A DNA stretch of 64,000 bases from the NCBI GenBank assembly GCA_009746045.1, contig RPFO01001511.1, positions 62,001 to 126,000 of the forward strand, written 5' to 3'. The translations under genes and the position numbers were made by a program. Source of the DNA: Mesostigma viride. Lineage: Eukaryota > Streptophyta > Mesostigmatophyceae > Mesostigmatales > Mesostigmataceae. Shown here one piece after another: positions 30,880 through 64,000 of this stretch; position 1 is the first letter of the stretch, and each line of letters starts with the position of its first letter. Below the pieces are notes generated by a model that searched no databases, was not told the origin of the DNA, and worked only from the letters and a program-made list of their open reading frames with translations.

Positions 30880-31200
30880 GTGAGAAATTGTGAGAAAAAG
30901 GGTGAGAAAGGTGAGAAAAAGGGTGAGAAATGGGTGAGAATGGGTGAGAAAGGTGAGAAAAAAGGGTGAGAATGGGGTGAGAATGGGTGAGAAAACACGT
31001 TTCTCACCCGGGTGAGATTGCCCCAAAAAGGTGAAAAAAGGGGAAAAACGTGAGAAAAATCTCAAAAAACAGGACATGAGATAAGTGAGAAAAACGGGAG
31101 GTGTGAAACGTGAGAAAAGTGAGAAAATCAGGACGTGAGAAAAGTGAGAAAAGTGAGAAAAACAGGACGTGAGAAACGTGAGAAAAGTGAGAAAACACAG
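30880..31200 (+). repeat. CACTA left subterminal repeats
   Basis: About 25 copies of GTGAGAAA in variants GGGTGAGAA, AGGTGAGAAAA and AAGTGAGAAAA. Confidence 0.85.
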
Positions 31201-31369
31201 CGCTGAAAAACACACCCATAATGCAATATGCTGGCAGCAGACACATGCATGCAGTGCCAGTAACAACCGCTGTTCAAAACAGCACGAACAATAATGATTT
31301 TTTCATTAAATGTTTGAATAATTTTAATGTTTACAGCTGCAAGAACCCGTTGATTCAACTATTCAACAC

Positions 31370-31520
31370 TGTTATGGCGTTATGTACATCTTCGGCATTC
31401 AAATATGCCTTTTCAACACAGTCTGTTATGGCGTTATGACATCTTCGGCATTCAATGCCTGTTCAACACAGTCTGTTATGGCGTTATGACATCTTTCGCA
31501 TTCAATGCCTATCATCAAAT
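31370..31520 (+). repeat. Tandem repeat inside the CACTA element
   Basis: About three units of roughly 55 bp containing GTTATGGCGTTATGACATCT and GGCATTCAATGCC. Confidence 0.75.
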
Positions 31521-31639
31521 ACTATATGGTAGCTAGCTAAAAAGCGGGCCGGTCGACAGGGCGTCACATGCTGACTTGAAAGTGGAACCGCTTGCATTTT
31601 ACTCTCGTGGTCCCTGCAAGAAATAAAGCAAACCGACAC

Positions 31640-31990
31640 AATATACGCAAGAGGAAAAGAAATCAGATCCTTGACATAGATGTAAGCGTTCTACAAGGAT
31701 CTTGAGCTCAGCACCACCTAAAAATCCATGCAGCAAATGTGTATGGCAAATCATAATTCCATCAACATACAATTCTACACATCCATGCATGCAAGAGGCC
31801 GGGGGAAAAAAAACAGGCCCTTGCAGATAAACATCTATACCTTCAAATGCCAAAATAATGACACCTATAATTCCCCCTAAAATGAAAGCAGTGCAAGAGA
31901 CAAAAAAGACATCAGATCCTTGACATAGACATCACCATTCTACAAGGAAGAGCTCACCAGCACCTAACGGTCCATGCAGCAAATGTGTAG
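31640..31990 (+). repeat. Direct duplication inside the CACTA element
   Basis: About 100 bp (CAGATCCTTGACATAGA ... CCATGCAGCAAATGTGTA) at 31650-31745 recurs at 31910-31990 with divergence. Confidence 0.65.
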
Positions 31991-32324
31991 AACCCAACAC
32001 TCACTCTTATGGCAAAGCAGCCCCATGTGGCAAGGCAGCACCATACACATGAATCACACCATGCGCCAGATGTCACACGAGCAAGGCACAACGTTGTCGT
32101 CGGATCAGAAAGCAACAAACGTGAAAACGCTAGCGGCCCAAATCTGAGATTCCGCGGAACACAGAAAATAAGAAAGCTCAGAAGCTACCAGCAAGGGATC
32201 GAACATATGACCTTTGGCATGATTTCGCGGCTGTGTGAGTCTCCTGATCCGAAGGCATCTCACTTAATTAACGTTTCGAAACAGCCAAACTGCGGAAAAT
32301 CTCTTACCGGAGAGAGTTGCCAAT

Positions 32325-32560
32325 ATCAAGGAGACAACCAGCGCAGGCCAGAAATCGGGAGAATCCGGACCATGGTAGCTCGAGCCTGCCGTTATCTTGT
32401 CCGCGTTTTCGAGTCGTGCAGGATTATGAATATGAATGGAGATGGAAATGTGTAGCCTTGTGCATTGAAATTACGGCTGGCTGACGTGAAGAGCGACTAC
32501 ATGACCTACACGGTGGGGCCGGAAACGGCTTGCTTGATTGTGTTTCATCGTGGGCAACGA
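32325..32560 (+). repeat. SINE-like family, 5' half
   Basis: It matches the first 230 bases or so of the fuller copy at 42092. Together with 33062-33395 (opposite strand, 3' half) it forms an inside-out pair within the CACTA element. Confidence 0.7.
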
Positions 32561-33061
32561 GTCCAACAACTACTTTCTCTGGGCGGCAAACTGCGGCAAA
32601 TTGAACGCAAACCTCATCATGAAATCTTGACCGTCGAAATGTAACAATCCGACGACTTATGCAGTATGCCGCGTAATTTTCTGTTGCGGGAGAGCCGTTG
32701 GGCCGGTTCCCGACGCGGGCGACCAGTGGTTTGCGTTAAGTTAACTTAGCTGAAGTTCCCCAAGCCGCATGATGGCTCTCATCGACGGCCTCAGTCTATT
32801 GACGCGTCGGCCCGATTTTGGCGGCACCCAATTTGACCCCAACGGCACCTACCGACAAAGGGCATACGTACGTTTCACGCGCACCACGACCTTCGAGCTC
32901 TGCTATGGCGGTGGTGCCGTGGGGCCCGCATCAGACTGCGGGCCCTTATCTGCTTTGGCGGTGCTGCCGTTGGGCCCGCATCAGAATTCAGGCCCTTTAT
33001 GCATGCGGGCCATTAATGCATGTTACTTTTTTAGTCTTCTGCATACAAATATGAAGCAATG

Positions 33062-33395
33062 AGGTCGTGTCCTCTGGATTTTTGCACTGCAAATGGCATT
33101 TGCACCGTGTGCAGTTCCTGGACGTTTGGAAACATGCATGATGGCATGTGGCTAATGTAATGACTGACTAGCTAGACCGTTTCAGTGGTTTTTCATTTGC
33201 GGGTATTTCCTCGTAAATGGTGGGAAAGCGATCGCAGCAATGGTTCTCACCACTAGACACTCCCGGCCAGTGAAGCTCGAAAAACACGCCCTGATCAAGC
33301 AAGCTGTTTCCGGCCCCACTGTATAGGTCATCTTACAGTCGCTCTTTGCGTAAGCCAGCCATAGTTTCAATGAACAAGGCTACACATTTGCATAC
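33062..33395 (-). repeat. SINE-like family, 3' half
   Basis: It matches, in reverse, the 3' portion of the copy at 42092-42525 (for example ATGGTGGGAAAGCGATCGCA, CCGTGTGCAGTTC). Confidence 0.7.
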
Positions 33396-33396
33396 T

Positions 33397-33850
33397 CTTT
33401 GCTTGGTTATCGGTGTGCCTTTGTTTGGATGCAGGGGGGATCGCTGTGCTGACACAACGCGGCAAGGGATTTGCTGGTAGAAGATGCCCTTCCCAAGGCT
33501 GATTACAGCGACCCTGCGAATGGCGACGAGGCCTACTGGTGAGCCTTGTTTTTTGCAAATGCTACTTACGCCGTCTGCTTTGGTTTTTTTAATTCAGTCC
33601 TATTGAAAGGCGCCTTGGGATTAGCCATGCAATCATGTTTTACTGTCACAAAGCCAGCCCTAGTAATTAATATCTAGTTTGTTTGGTTTTACCCATCCGG
33701 GTGCCATGATCTTGCCGCCAGTAAAAGCGTCCTGTGTTGTATCTGTTCTATTTTTTTTAATAACCAATACTTGCAATAATAATACTCTTTGCTGGGTTAT
33801 CGGTGTGCGTTTGTTTGAATGCAGGCGAGATCGCTGTGCTGACACAACGT
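33397..33850 (+). repeat. Duplicated splice-acceptor segment
   Basis: About 60 bases (CTTTGCTTGGTTATCGGTGT, then GATGCAG and GATCGCTGTGCTGACACAAC) at 33398-33462 recur at 33787-33850. Each includes a plausible 3' splice site TGCAG/G. Confidence 0.75.
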
Positions 33851-34767
33851 TCAACGTGCTTGCATGGGCATCATTAAACCTGACGCCGCTTGTGCCGCAA
33901 GGCATTGTAGCGGCGTGTGGGGGCGTGAAGCGCTACGCGGATTCTTTCCACAAAGTCAGGATACACGGGTTCAACTACCGCACGGAGGCTGCGGACCAAT
34001 CCCAGGGAAAGCGGCACAAGAATGCGGGAGTTGCGGTGCATGGCCCGGGCGGTGTAGACTTTGGTTTCATTACACACATTCTGAAGGCCAGGTTAGAGTA
34101 CCCACGAGGGGGCTGGGAATGGCAGCTGTTGTTGAAGGTGGAGCTTTTTGATCGCCTTCATGTCGCTCACCTGCCCCACGAGAGGTTGGTGGTCATCAGC
34201 AGCGCACAGGCCCCCAGGTCGTCGTGCCTTGTGTTGCCAGGTGCAGTGAGCTCAGTTGGGTATGTCGTCGATGAATGCTATGCTCCCGAAATGGTGGTAA
34301 TCCCTGCCAAACTGCCATGGAGCATGGCACATCAGGCGCAATCTGCCCTCAGTAACCATGTGTATCACAGCGTGGCAGCAGATTTCCCCACCATGCCGCA
34401 GTTTGAAGTGATTGAGGAGGGTGAGCCGATGCCACCGCCACCGCCTAGTGGCAAGAAGAAAGGCAAGAAGAAGGGGTCCAAGAAGAAGAAGGTGGCAGCG
34501 GCAGACCTAGGTGATGGCGACGTGGTGCGCCGCGCTGGCAAGGCACCTGCTCGAGGGCGCAGCCGCAAGCGTGGTGCTCCCACAGATGCTGGACCTAGCC
34601 AGCCCACCGTTGTAATTGAGGAGGTCCCTATGGCAAAGAGGGCCAGTGGAAGGCAGCGTAAAGCTGTGAACTATTGCGACACTAGTGGGGATGACACTAT
34701 GTCATCAGAAGATGATGTTGATGCAAGCAACCCCTCGGACAGCAGTTCTGAAGAAGATGACTATTGA
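33825..34767 (+). CDS. CACTA transposase-type C-terminal exon (DUF4216-like)
   Basis: It starts after the acceptor TGTTTGAATGCAG at 33812-33824; the frame is also open upstream to 33679. About 313 residues follow. VRIHGFNYRTEAAD, then KRHKNAGVAVHGPGGVDFG, a strand-rich stretch (QLLLKVELFD) and VGYVVDECYAPEMVVIPAK have the order of the DUF4216-type domain near the C-terminus of plant EnSpm/CACTA transposases ('F.T......TQNSGV.V....YYG......VVLFKC.WF'). This is motif recall and not a search result. A lysine-rich segment (KKKGKKKGSKKKK), an SR/KR patch and an acidic Ser/Asp/Glu tail follow, suggesting nuclear action. The upstream catalytic part is missing. Confidence 0.6.
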
Positions 34768-34939
34768 TTTAATTTGGGCATGACAGCATTGTTTATGGAA
34801 TGATGTGCTGTTTTATATTGTATGACAACCCTATATTAATTGCACCTTTGTGCACCCTATAATGCATATCAAAGTGGTGTTGAGTTTTTTTTCACGTTCA
34901 GGACTTAATGAAATAAAGCTCATGATTTTTCTCGTGTTA

Positions 34940-35240
34940 CACTCTTGGTGAGAAATTTCTCACCACGTTGACTTGTGATTTTTCTCGTGTTGGTGAGAAA
35001 CTTCTCAATTTTCTCAATTTTCTCAATTTTTCGGACTTTTTCTCACCCATTCTCACCTTTTTTCTCACTTTAGGGTTTTTTCTCACCCCAATCTCACCAA
35101 AACCCCCTTTTTCTCACCAAAATCTCACCCTGGTGAGATTTTTTGCCTAGCGTCTGCGGAAAAAAATTGAGATTTTTCTCAATTTTCTCAAAAAATTCTC
35201 ACAAAAGGTGAGAAAATTGAGGGTTTTGAGAAAATTCTCA
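34940..35240 (-). repeat. CACTA right subterminal repeats
   Basis: TTCTCACC and TTTTCTCA words in many copies, the reverse complement of the left subterminal motif. Confidence 0.85.
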
Positions 35241-35258
35241 GAATCTGAGTTCCTAGTG

Positions 35259-36505
35259 TACCTGTTTATTATTATAGTGGATTATTATATGTTATGCGCC
35301 ATGCACGTGCTCGCTTTGCTAGCATTGCAGGCCGTGCCCCGGCTGGCCTAGCGATCACGAACGAGCTTGGGGAAGGGCCGGGGCCGACTAACAAGCAGAA
35401 TTTATTAGCGGACCTCATTTAATTATGCCGACGACATCACGCTCATCGAGAAGCCGGAGTCTGCCCAACTTTGGCTGGACTGCCTGGCGCTCGAGGCTCG
35501 GGCGGTTGGTCTAGAAATCAGCCCCAAAACGGAGGCCCTGGCCCTCGGCATGGCAGGGCCCCCACCCACACTCCGCCTCTTAGATGACACCGAGGTCAAC
35601 TACGCTACTTCAGGCCGCTTCAAGCTGCTCGGCAGTTGACTTCCCGACTGCGAGGACGACCTGCATGACGACGCGTAGGAGAGGCATGCCGTGGGCGCAA
35701 CTCCATGACCACCGCCGCTGGTGGAGCAACCCCGCCCTACCCCGGATAGTCAAGCGTGACCTCTTAAAGGTCGTCATTCTGACGATCCTGACCTACGGCG
35801 CCGAGACCTGGCTGGACACTGACGCAGGAGCTGCCGGAGCAACGACTCGACGGCAACGTCACCAAGATGCTGCGCAAGGCCGTTGACATCCCCTTTGGTT
35901 TGCACATTAGTAATGAGGATTTGTACGCTGATTTGCCCTATGTTTCCCACATTATTAGGCACAGGCGCCTGGGCCTAGCCGGGCACCTGGCCCGCACAGA
36001 TCAGGTAGAAACATCAGATAGACTACAGTGTAGCTGGAACCAAGCCCGCCCACGGGCAGCCTGGCCGGGCGATATGTCCTCACCTGGCGTGCCCCAGGCC
36101 GCGCGCGCCGGCAGGGCCGCCACCCGTGGACTTTTCGTGATACTAAGACTAGGCATGGACATGTGCTACAGTAGACGTGACGGGCTCACACCCGGGCAGC
36201 CTCCTGGTTTGTCTGTAATATGGAGGCAGATGGTACGCAAGGATAGATGGCAAGTAGTGATGAAGGAGACCACCCCCAAGTCTGTGGGGGCTCCGCGTGT
36301 GACCGCGTATGGCATTCATAGCGATTCGGGCCGCGGTGCCCACACCCCTGTACAACTATAGGACCTAGATAGCTTACACCATCCATTCCATAGGGGTGGG
36401 ACTGTTTGCACCCATCCATCCATCCATCCATCCATCCATCCATCGGGGTTAATGCTCCGTGACTCCCCGACGGGAGCACGAGTCTAATTAATTAATTAAT
36501 TAATC
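35259..36505 (+). pseudogene. LINE reverse-transcriptase pseudogene, 3' part, with class B 3' end
   Basis: It resumes at LFIIIVD-type codons after the CACTA element. YADDITLIEKPES with WLDCLALEARAVGLEI parallels YADDTTLIARPEH with WLDCLGLEARAVGLEI of LINE A. GRFKLLGS, TYGAETW and RRLGLAGHLARTDQVE follow, all in shifting frames with stops. The gene ends at 36360. Then come a CATC microsatellite (36411-36444), the class B stem-loop (36452-36482) and a (TAAT)n tail to 36505. This shows that class B hairpins terminate reverse-transcriptase-bearing LINEs as well as the half-LINE at 28495. Confidence 0.75.
36411..36505 (+). repeat. CATC microsatellite, class B stem-loop and TAAT tail
   Basis: (CATC)n, then CGGGGTTAATGCTCC, GTGACTCCCC-GACGGGAGCAC, then (TAAT)n. 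It mirrors the minus-strand module at 20785-20940. Confidence 0.8.
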
Positions 36506-36850
36506 CATTCCATCCCATGTTCCTAGCCATGTTCCATCCCATGATGCCTAGCTTTATTTAGTTATGTTGTGCCCATGCAGGGAGTAACTCTCTGCTGAGA
36601 CGCCATGCCCTAGCTTTTTGTATAGCTATGCTGATCTTCCCCCCCATGACAGGCTCCCCCTTCGCTGGGCATAGCTTGAAGATCATGGGGATGCACGTGC
36701 CCTGGTGCACCTAGAGCAAGGGTCCTTTACATCCCCACCCTTGCAGGAAGTAGCTTAGGATGTATGATAGGCCATATGCCCCCTCTCAAGGGCTATGTGC
36801 TACATATACTCCCAACGGAGTTATGTTAAAATTCAATTCAATTCAATTCA
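36506..36850 (+). mobile_element. 5'-truncated half-LINE 3' end (class A)
   Basis: Only the shared 3' untranslated region is present (GTTGTGCCCATGCAGGGAGT ... CCTTGCAGGAAGTAGC). The class A stem-loop (36808-36821) and an (AATTC)n tail follow. It is typical of 5' truncation. Confidence 0.8.
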
Positions 36851-36928
36851 ATCCCATGTTCCCCTCCCACTGAGGACTTATGCTCACGTGACGCAGTCGC
36901 GTGTCTATTAATTAATTAATTAATTAAT

Positions 36929-37140
36929 GTCCACTGCAGACCGGCGTCTGCATGGCAGGATTGCGTCCTGTCGTTGTACCTGTTTATTATTGTAGTGGAT
37001 TATGTTATGCGCCAGGCACGTGCCGGTCCGCTTTGCTAGCATTGCTGGCCATGCCCCTGGCCTAGTGATCACGAACGAGCTTGGGGAAGGGGGGCCAACC
37101 AACAGGCAGAATTTACTATAGCTGACCTCATATATGCGGT
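36929..37140 (+). pseudogene. LINE reverse-transcriptase fragment (empty site of the CACTA insertion)
   Basis: About 210 bases closely match 30805-30853 joined to 35259-35420. They contain the motif B region (DCVLSLYLFIIVVDYVM-like codons) without the CACTA insertion. A preceding (TTAA)n run at 36908-36926 may be the tail of another truncated element. Confidence 0.75.
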
Positions 37141-37845
37141 GGTAACATTTCCTTTAGGCATGACACCACCACACATGCCCTTGAGCCCAAATGACTGCAA
37201 TTGGTCACGCCGCGCCCAATCCTGGAATCTCAGCAGTAGGATCGGCGCGAAAATCCCAGTACTTAAAAGATGGGAGGCATGTAGGAGTTGAGACCGAAAG
37301 TGCGTCCTCACGCGGGCGGCAGAGATTTTCCGATCTCACGAAAGAAGTGGCGTGGCGCCAGCGGGTCCATAGTCCCAAACATCTTTTTTAGGCACTTGCA
37401 CTGTACACTGGGAAGTGGGGCTTTTTGCCTTGTAAGGGCGTACGTATGGGGCTTAGAAATTTGCACGCGGTAGGTAAGTTTGCAAAAAATAATTCTTCAA
37501 GTCCGAAAAAAGGCTAACAGGAGGAAAAAGGCAATCGGACCCCCCCACGAACCCCCCGTTTTGTGTCAATAAGCCACCACGTAAGGCTGGCAGTAGCAGA
37601 AGCACCAAGCCGCACACAGGTTCCACAATAGCCATTACATACGCCCAACATCGGTTGTCGCGCTTCACGACATGCCCTTCAGCCCCTGCGTAACGCGACA
37701 ACCCCGCACAGGTCCGCACATCTTCCGGGAATCATTTCGCGAGAAACTGACAGCAAGCGCCATCAAAAGGTCACTACTTGCTTGCTGCTGCACATTCTTC
37801 TCCTCTGGGCCAACACCCCCAAAATCTTGCTGCAACGCAGCAAGG
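37141..37845. other. Downstream flank of the kinase gene
   Basis: No separate gene is recognised. A minus frame (37665-37982) overlaps the kinase terminal exon in another register and has a plausible composition (LAALQQDFGGVGPEEKNVQQ), so an alternative 3' end of the kinase cannot be excluded. Confidence 0.35.
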
Positions 37846-60823
<22,978 letters not shown>

Positions 60824-62313
60824 GAAAGTTCTATACGAACCTTGTTAATATATATATTCTAACCCCTGGCATCGACAAATCGGCTTGGTATCCGAAAACA
60901 TGGCCAGGGCAGGATGCATGTTAAAATTACTCGCGGCAAAAAAGCCTCATTTCGGGGGCCAGTAATGCCCGCCAAACCAGGAGCCTACCCAGAAATATTC
61001 CATTGCAGTTGGCATTAATTTAAGTCTGACTGTGAGTATGCCGCAAGGTCATCAATTCCATCCGAATTGTCTGTAGCGCGGCCAGCCGCGTCATATTTAG
61101 CAACGAACGTGCGAAGCGGAAAGGCTCGCAATGATGAAAACATGTCTAAATGTCCGCACAAACGGGAATTTTCGCATGCACAAACGTGCTCCTTCCGCCA
61201 TCCAGGTATAAACTCGACTGGGTCGTGCAAATGGCGAAATTTTGATAACGAGGGAGCCTACTATAGACCGCAGCGGACACAACCGTCTGCCTTTCTTTGG
61301 CAACAATGGTATTTTCAGATTTCACCGGCACCTTGGTCAGTAATTATTTGCCACGCGCATAACGCATTGGGCCCAACGTACACGCCACGCTATATCTCGC
61401 CACGCCTCTACTTGGTAGGTTCAGTTCAGTTTATTCCCACGCCGGTTCTCCGACAGTCTACTTCCCCAGGAGGATTAACAACTTACCACAGCGCTACCGT
61501 AGCTAGGGCGGTCTCAGAGATCAACACTCAACAGCTGCGATGACATGGCCTGGTGAGTGGTCACTGGTCAGGCGACCGGAAGCCCTTCTGAAGACTGGAC
61601 AACTGACCACGTGGGATCCAACTTGACTGACTGACTGACTGACTGACCACGAACCGACAACAATATCAGGATTTGAATCTTAGTATACGCCTATCGTAGT
61701 TACTACTTACGTCGTCTCTAATACGTAGTTACTGGAGCGAGACTATTGGGAAAATAATGCTGCCCACACAGCATCTGATCATGCATTGGCGTTGCGCACT
61801 TGCGCTCGGAGTCGGCACGACCAGTCCATATTTTGTCCCAGACGGTGATTCGGTGAATGCTAGCAAATAATTTCTCTGTTTCGCTGGTTTAGCAACCAAT
61901 TTACAACGCCCTATGTGTAAGTCAGCTGACTTTTTGTACTTCTGTTGTCGTTGTTGTTGTTGATTCCCTGGGCAGCAGATGCGCGCAAACCGCAAAGTCA
62001 GTCAGTGCAGTTAAATGTTCGGTACCTTCGTGCGCACAGTTCACACTGCTCAGTGCACAGTCACAATGGATTATATCACGAGGCCCAGTATTTCTAGTCC
62101 ATTCGTCGCTTTATGCACTCTGCAGTCCTGTTTTTCGTGTCTCGGCACACTACAACGCATACTGGAAAGGTCGACATGATATTCATACGGTACCGTGCAT
62201 GCACCATTGTTAATGCTTTGGGGGCATAGTCAGGCTTTTTATTCCGTTGGCGGACTCGCGCACAAGTTGCGTTGTCTAGTCGCTTCCAGGATCCTTGCCT
62301 GGAATGCCGCATC
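60824..62313. promoter_or_regulatory. Divergent intergenic region
   Basis: About 1.5 kb between the ATG of the presumed kinase exon 1 (minus) and the OXLD1-type gene (plus). Frames inside are short and lack motifs (61067-61543 is the longest). Promoters of both genes should lie here. No convincing TATA box is singled out. GACTGACTGACTGACTGA at about 61627-61644 is a short repeat. Confidence 0.4.
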
Positions 62314-62880
62314 ATGAGTTCCAAACAAAGCGACTTGGTCCCCCCCGAGAAACCTGAACCCGGTGAATGCTGTGGCTCGGGATGCAAAGTGTAAGTGAAG
62401 TGGACGCTTTCTCGACACTGATGCGTGTTTGTCCCCTTTTCTCCATCTTTTTACTTCTTAACCATGGGTGAGAAAGGCTCGATGGCTTTCAACGTCGGCA
62501 TGTATTTTGGAAAGGATGGAGGACGCCTGCGAGTCGCAAAGGGGGGGGGGGGGGGGGGGGATGTATTGACTCGCAGAATTGGTATCATGGTCCTCTTAGA
62601 ATAATTTAGCGACGCCGCGCTCACGTCGGCATCTCAATTGCCTGCCACATGGATATCATATATAAGCATTACTTGGTTGCCGTACGGTTTTCCTTGCAGG
62701 TGCGTCTGGGATCTCTACTACGGGCAGTTAGAAGAGTATGAAAAAGCGCTGGCGTTGAGGGAGCAAGCCGGTCAAAGCAGCTCCCCTGCGAAACCGGGTG
62801 GTGACATCAAAGACTCGCCAAACGTGAAAGAGTCTAAGGAGCAAGTAGAGGCGACAGGCGCTGCCGACAGCAAGCAATGA
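62314..62880 (+). CDS. OXLD1: Oxidoreductase-like domain protein (OXLD1 type), two exons
   Basis: Exon 1 is 62314-62390, the intron is 62391-62699 (GTAAGT ... TTCCTTGCAG), and exon 2 is 62700-62880. The product is 85 residues. The junction falls inside the core motif. PPEKPEPGECCGSGC in exon 1 joins CVWDLYYGQLEEYEKAL from exon 2, giving the CC.SGC..CVW..Y.. pattern of the oxidoreductase-like domain (Pfam Oxido_like). In animals the family includes mitochondrial OXLD1; in fungi and plants similar small proteins occur. The biochemical activity of the family is poorly defined, and metal or disulfide chemistry by the Cys residues is inference. The tail is Lys/Glu/Ser-rich. No clear transit peptide precedes the motif. 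Confidence 0.85.
62541..62560 (+). repeat. Poly-G run in the OXLD1 intron
   Basis: About 20 G. Confidence 0.9.
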
Positions 62881-63540
62881 CGATTTGTCGGGCGGCCTTA
62901 GCCTTCTCTGCCCTCTAAGATGGAGCCGCGTTAATGCGCAGTTCAGGGATCACGAACTATCTTCTTCAGTGTCTATGCCCCAGCCAGTTGACCCCCAAAA
63001 CTCATTTGGGGTCACCCTCGTGGAATGTAGCTATCGTATGCAGTCTACTTGAGACCGCGCTCACTGCGTTTCGAGCCTACCAGAGGAATGCGTCTTAGAC
63101 CGTAGGCCATGCGTGGTTCCATTATTTTTTGATAACATCGGGGGCTCGCCTGTGTGACCTATGCACAGAGAGCCGCGTGGAAACATCAAGATGGTTGAGA
63201 GTTCCACCAACGCCACCCTGTCAGAGTAATATTAAATGAGACAATAGTGGCAGCCTGTAACGGGGTCCAACATTTTCACAATCCAACACGGGGGTTGCCT
63301 TGCGAAACCGCGGTATTGCGGGGCTTTTCCTTATTCGCCATGCAAAGCATTATTGCAAGCCAACGCCCTTTCAAAAGGGGTTGACTTGCGGAGCCGTGGT
63401 CGATGCAAAACAAGGGCATTCGGATCCCTGGCCACCGCTGACACACTGGGTGGCTCGCTCGCCTGCCAACGCGGGGACAACTCCCTTGTCGCGCCATGAC
63501 AATTGACGCGGCTGACTTTCTAAAAACCTTTATTATTAAT
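62881..63540. other. Downstream flank, no gene recognised
   Basis: 3' flank of the OXLD1-type gene. TGTAA at about 63256 could serve as a green-algal-type polyadenylation signal if the host is a chlorophyte, but the distance is long. Confidence 0.35.
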
Positions 63541-63546
63541 TATACA

Positions 63547-63700
63547 CGTGCTCCCGTTGGGGAGTCACGGAGCACTTGATTGCTTTGTGCGCAGCAGCCC
63601 TGATTGATTGCCATGTGTGCACAGCAGGAAGCTGGGGGCAGAGACACCCGGCCTTACCTCATGCCACTGGCATGCCACAGGTGCAATTGGACACGACTAT
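63547..63700 (-). mobile_element. Class B LINE 3' end, truncated
   Basis: The stem-loop (GTGCTCCCGTTGGGGAGTCA on the plus strand) is followed by a 3' untranslated segment (CACAGCAGG, GGGGCAGAGAC, CATGCCACAG) resembling 28540-28625. Confidence 0.65.
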
Positions 63701-63714
63701 ACGATACGGCATCC

Positions 63715-64000
63715 ACTATGGATATAAATCCTTGATCGCATGGGCCTTCTTGGTGAGATCAAGCTGGTCGCCCACCGCCTTCCCCGCGCGCGGGGTAAGG
63801 CAGGGGCACCCCCGCTTCTTCTCGGCGGAGCCCATCGGACAAGATTTCGTTTCTCAGACGCCACAAGCGGTTCGAGAAGACTCCCTTCACCTTGGACGAC
63901 GACTTGACCCTGGCGCAGCAACAACGGCAACGGGAGCTATGGCCGACCTACCTCCAGCTCCGGCAGACCGCGGCGCGGGGAAGCCAGTGTACCGGAAGGG
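63715..64000 (+). pseudogene. Half-LINE ORF1 fragment at window edge
   Basis: In shifting frames: LDRMGLLGEIKL-type codons (63734), RRHKRFEKTPFTLDDDL (about 63850) and LAQQQRQRELWPTYLQLRQT (about 63910). These are as in class A half-LINE copy 3, in plus orientation, and run off the window end. Confidence 0.7.

Larger units (their letters stand above)
30854..35258 (+). mobile_element. CACTA (EnSpm) DNA transposon, complete ends, 4405 bp
   Basis: The left end CACTAGGAACTC and the right end GAGTTCCTAGTG form a perfect 12-bp terminal inverted repeat, extending imperfectly to about 25 bp. TA flanks both sides (30852-30853, 35259-35260). The LINE fragment at 36929 preserves the uninterrupted sequence GTACCTGTTTATTATT with a single TA, confirming the insertion. 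Both subterminal regions (30880-31200, 34940-35240) carry many GGTGAGAAA-type motifs in inverted orientation, as known for CACTA elements, whose subterminal repeats bind transposase. Inside are a C-terminal transposase-type exon, SINE-like fragments and tandem duplications. A full transposase was not found, so the copy is probably non-autonomous. Confidence 0.85.

Overview
This is nuclear eukaryotic DNA. Two host genes have spliceosomal GT-AG introns, the gene density is low, and most of the window is transposon and simple-sequence repeat. The CACTA-type transposon with a plant-like accessory domain, the LINE families and the high repeat load fit a large-genome alga or green-lineage protist. 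The species cannot be named from sequence alone. No rRNA gene, intact tRNA gene or CRISPR array was seen.

Host genes. (1) A DYRK-family protein kinase lies on the minus strand, about 60.8 to 37.8 kb. Eleven exons join with consistent reading phase from 57446 to 37846, and a probable first exon lies at 60345-60823. The introns hold a whole LINE, SINE-like repeats and many minisatellites. (2) A two-exon OXLD1-type gene (oxidoreductase-like domain) is on the plus strand at 62314-62880, divergent from the kinase. (3) Two near-identical aldo/keto-reductase genes (15244-16227 minus, 18265-19224 plus) sit on the arms of a 1.5 kb inverted repeat.

Mobile DNA, left to right: a CACTA transposase remnant (2.9-3.35 kb); three ORF1-only 'half-LINEs' (3.8-11 kb, the last two tail to tail); an APE-type LINE with endonuclease and reverse transcriptase (11.8-14.9 kb); the reductase inverted repeat; a 1.4 kb element with terminal inverted repeats carrying a LINE fragment with a 16-bp target-site duplication (19.36-20.78 kb); a GT-rich tract (22.15-23.4 kb); a 608-bp direct duplication with GGAT microsatellites (24.5-26.9 kb); ORF1-type elements (27.2-30.2 kb); a LINE reverse-transcriptase pseudogene split by a complete 4405-bp CACTA element with TA target duplication (30.17-36.5 kb, CACTA at 30854-35258); and, inside a kinase intron, a LINE coding for PHD, RING, C2H2-like, reverse-transcriptase and restriction-like endonuclease domains (47.2-52.4 kb).

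The most interesting signals are: a short stem-loop with a CAAC-type loop shared by the 3' ends of autonomous LINEs and ORF1-only elements, followed by A/T microsatellite tails, which suggests trans-mobilisation; the domain make-up of the intronic LINE; the CACTA insertion, for which the window also holds the empty site; and kinase exon 3' ends that are duplicated together with their splice donors.
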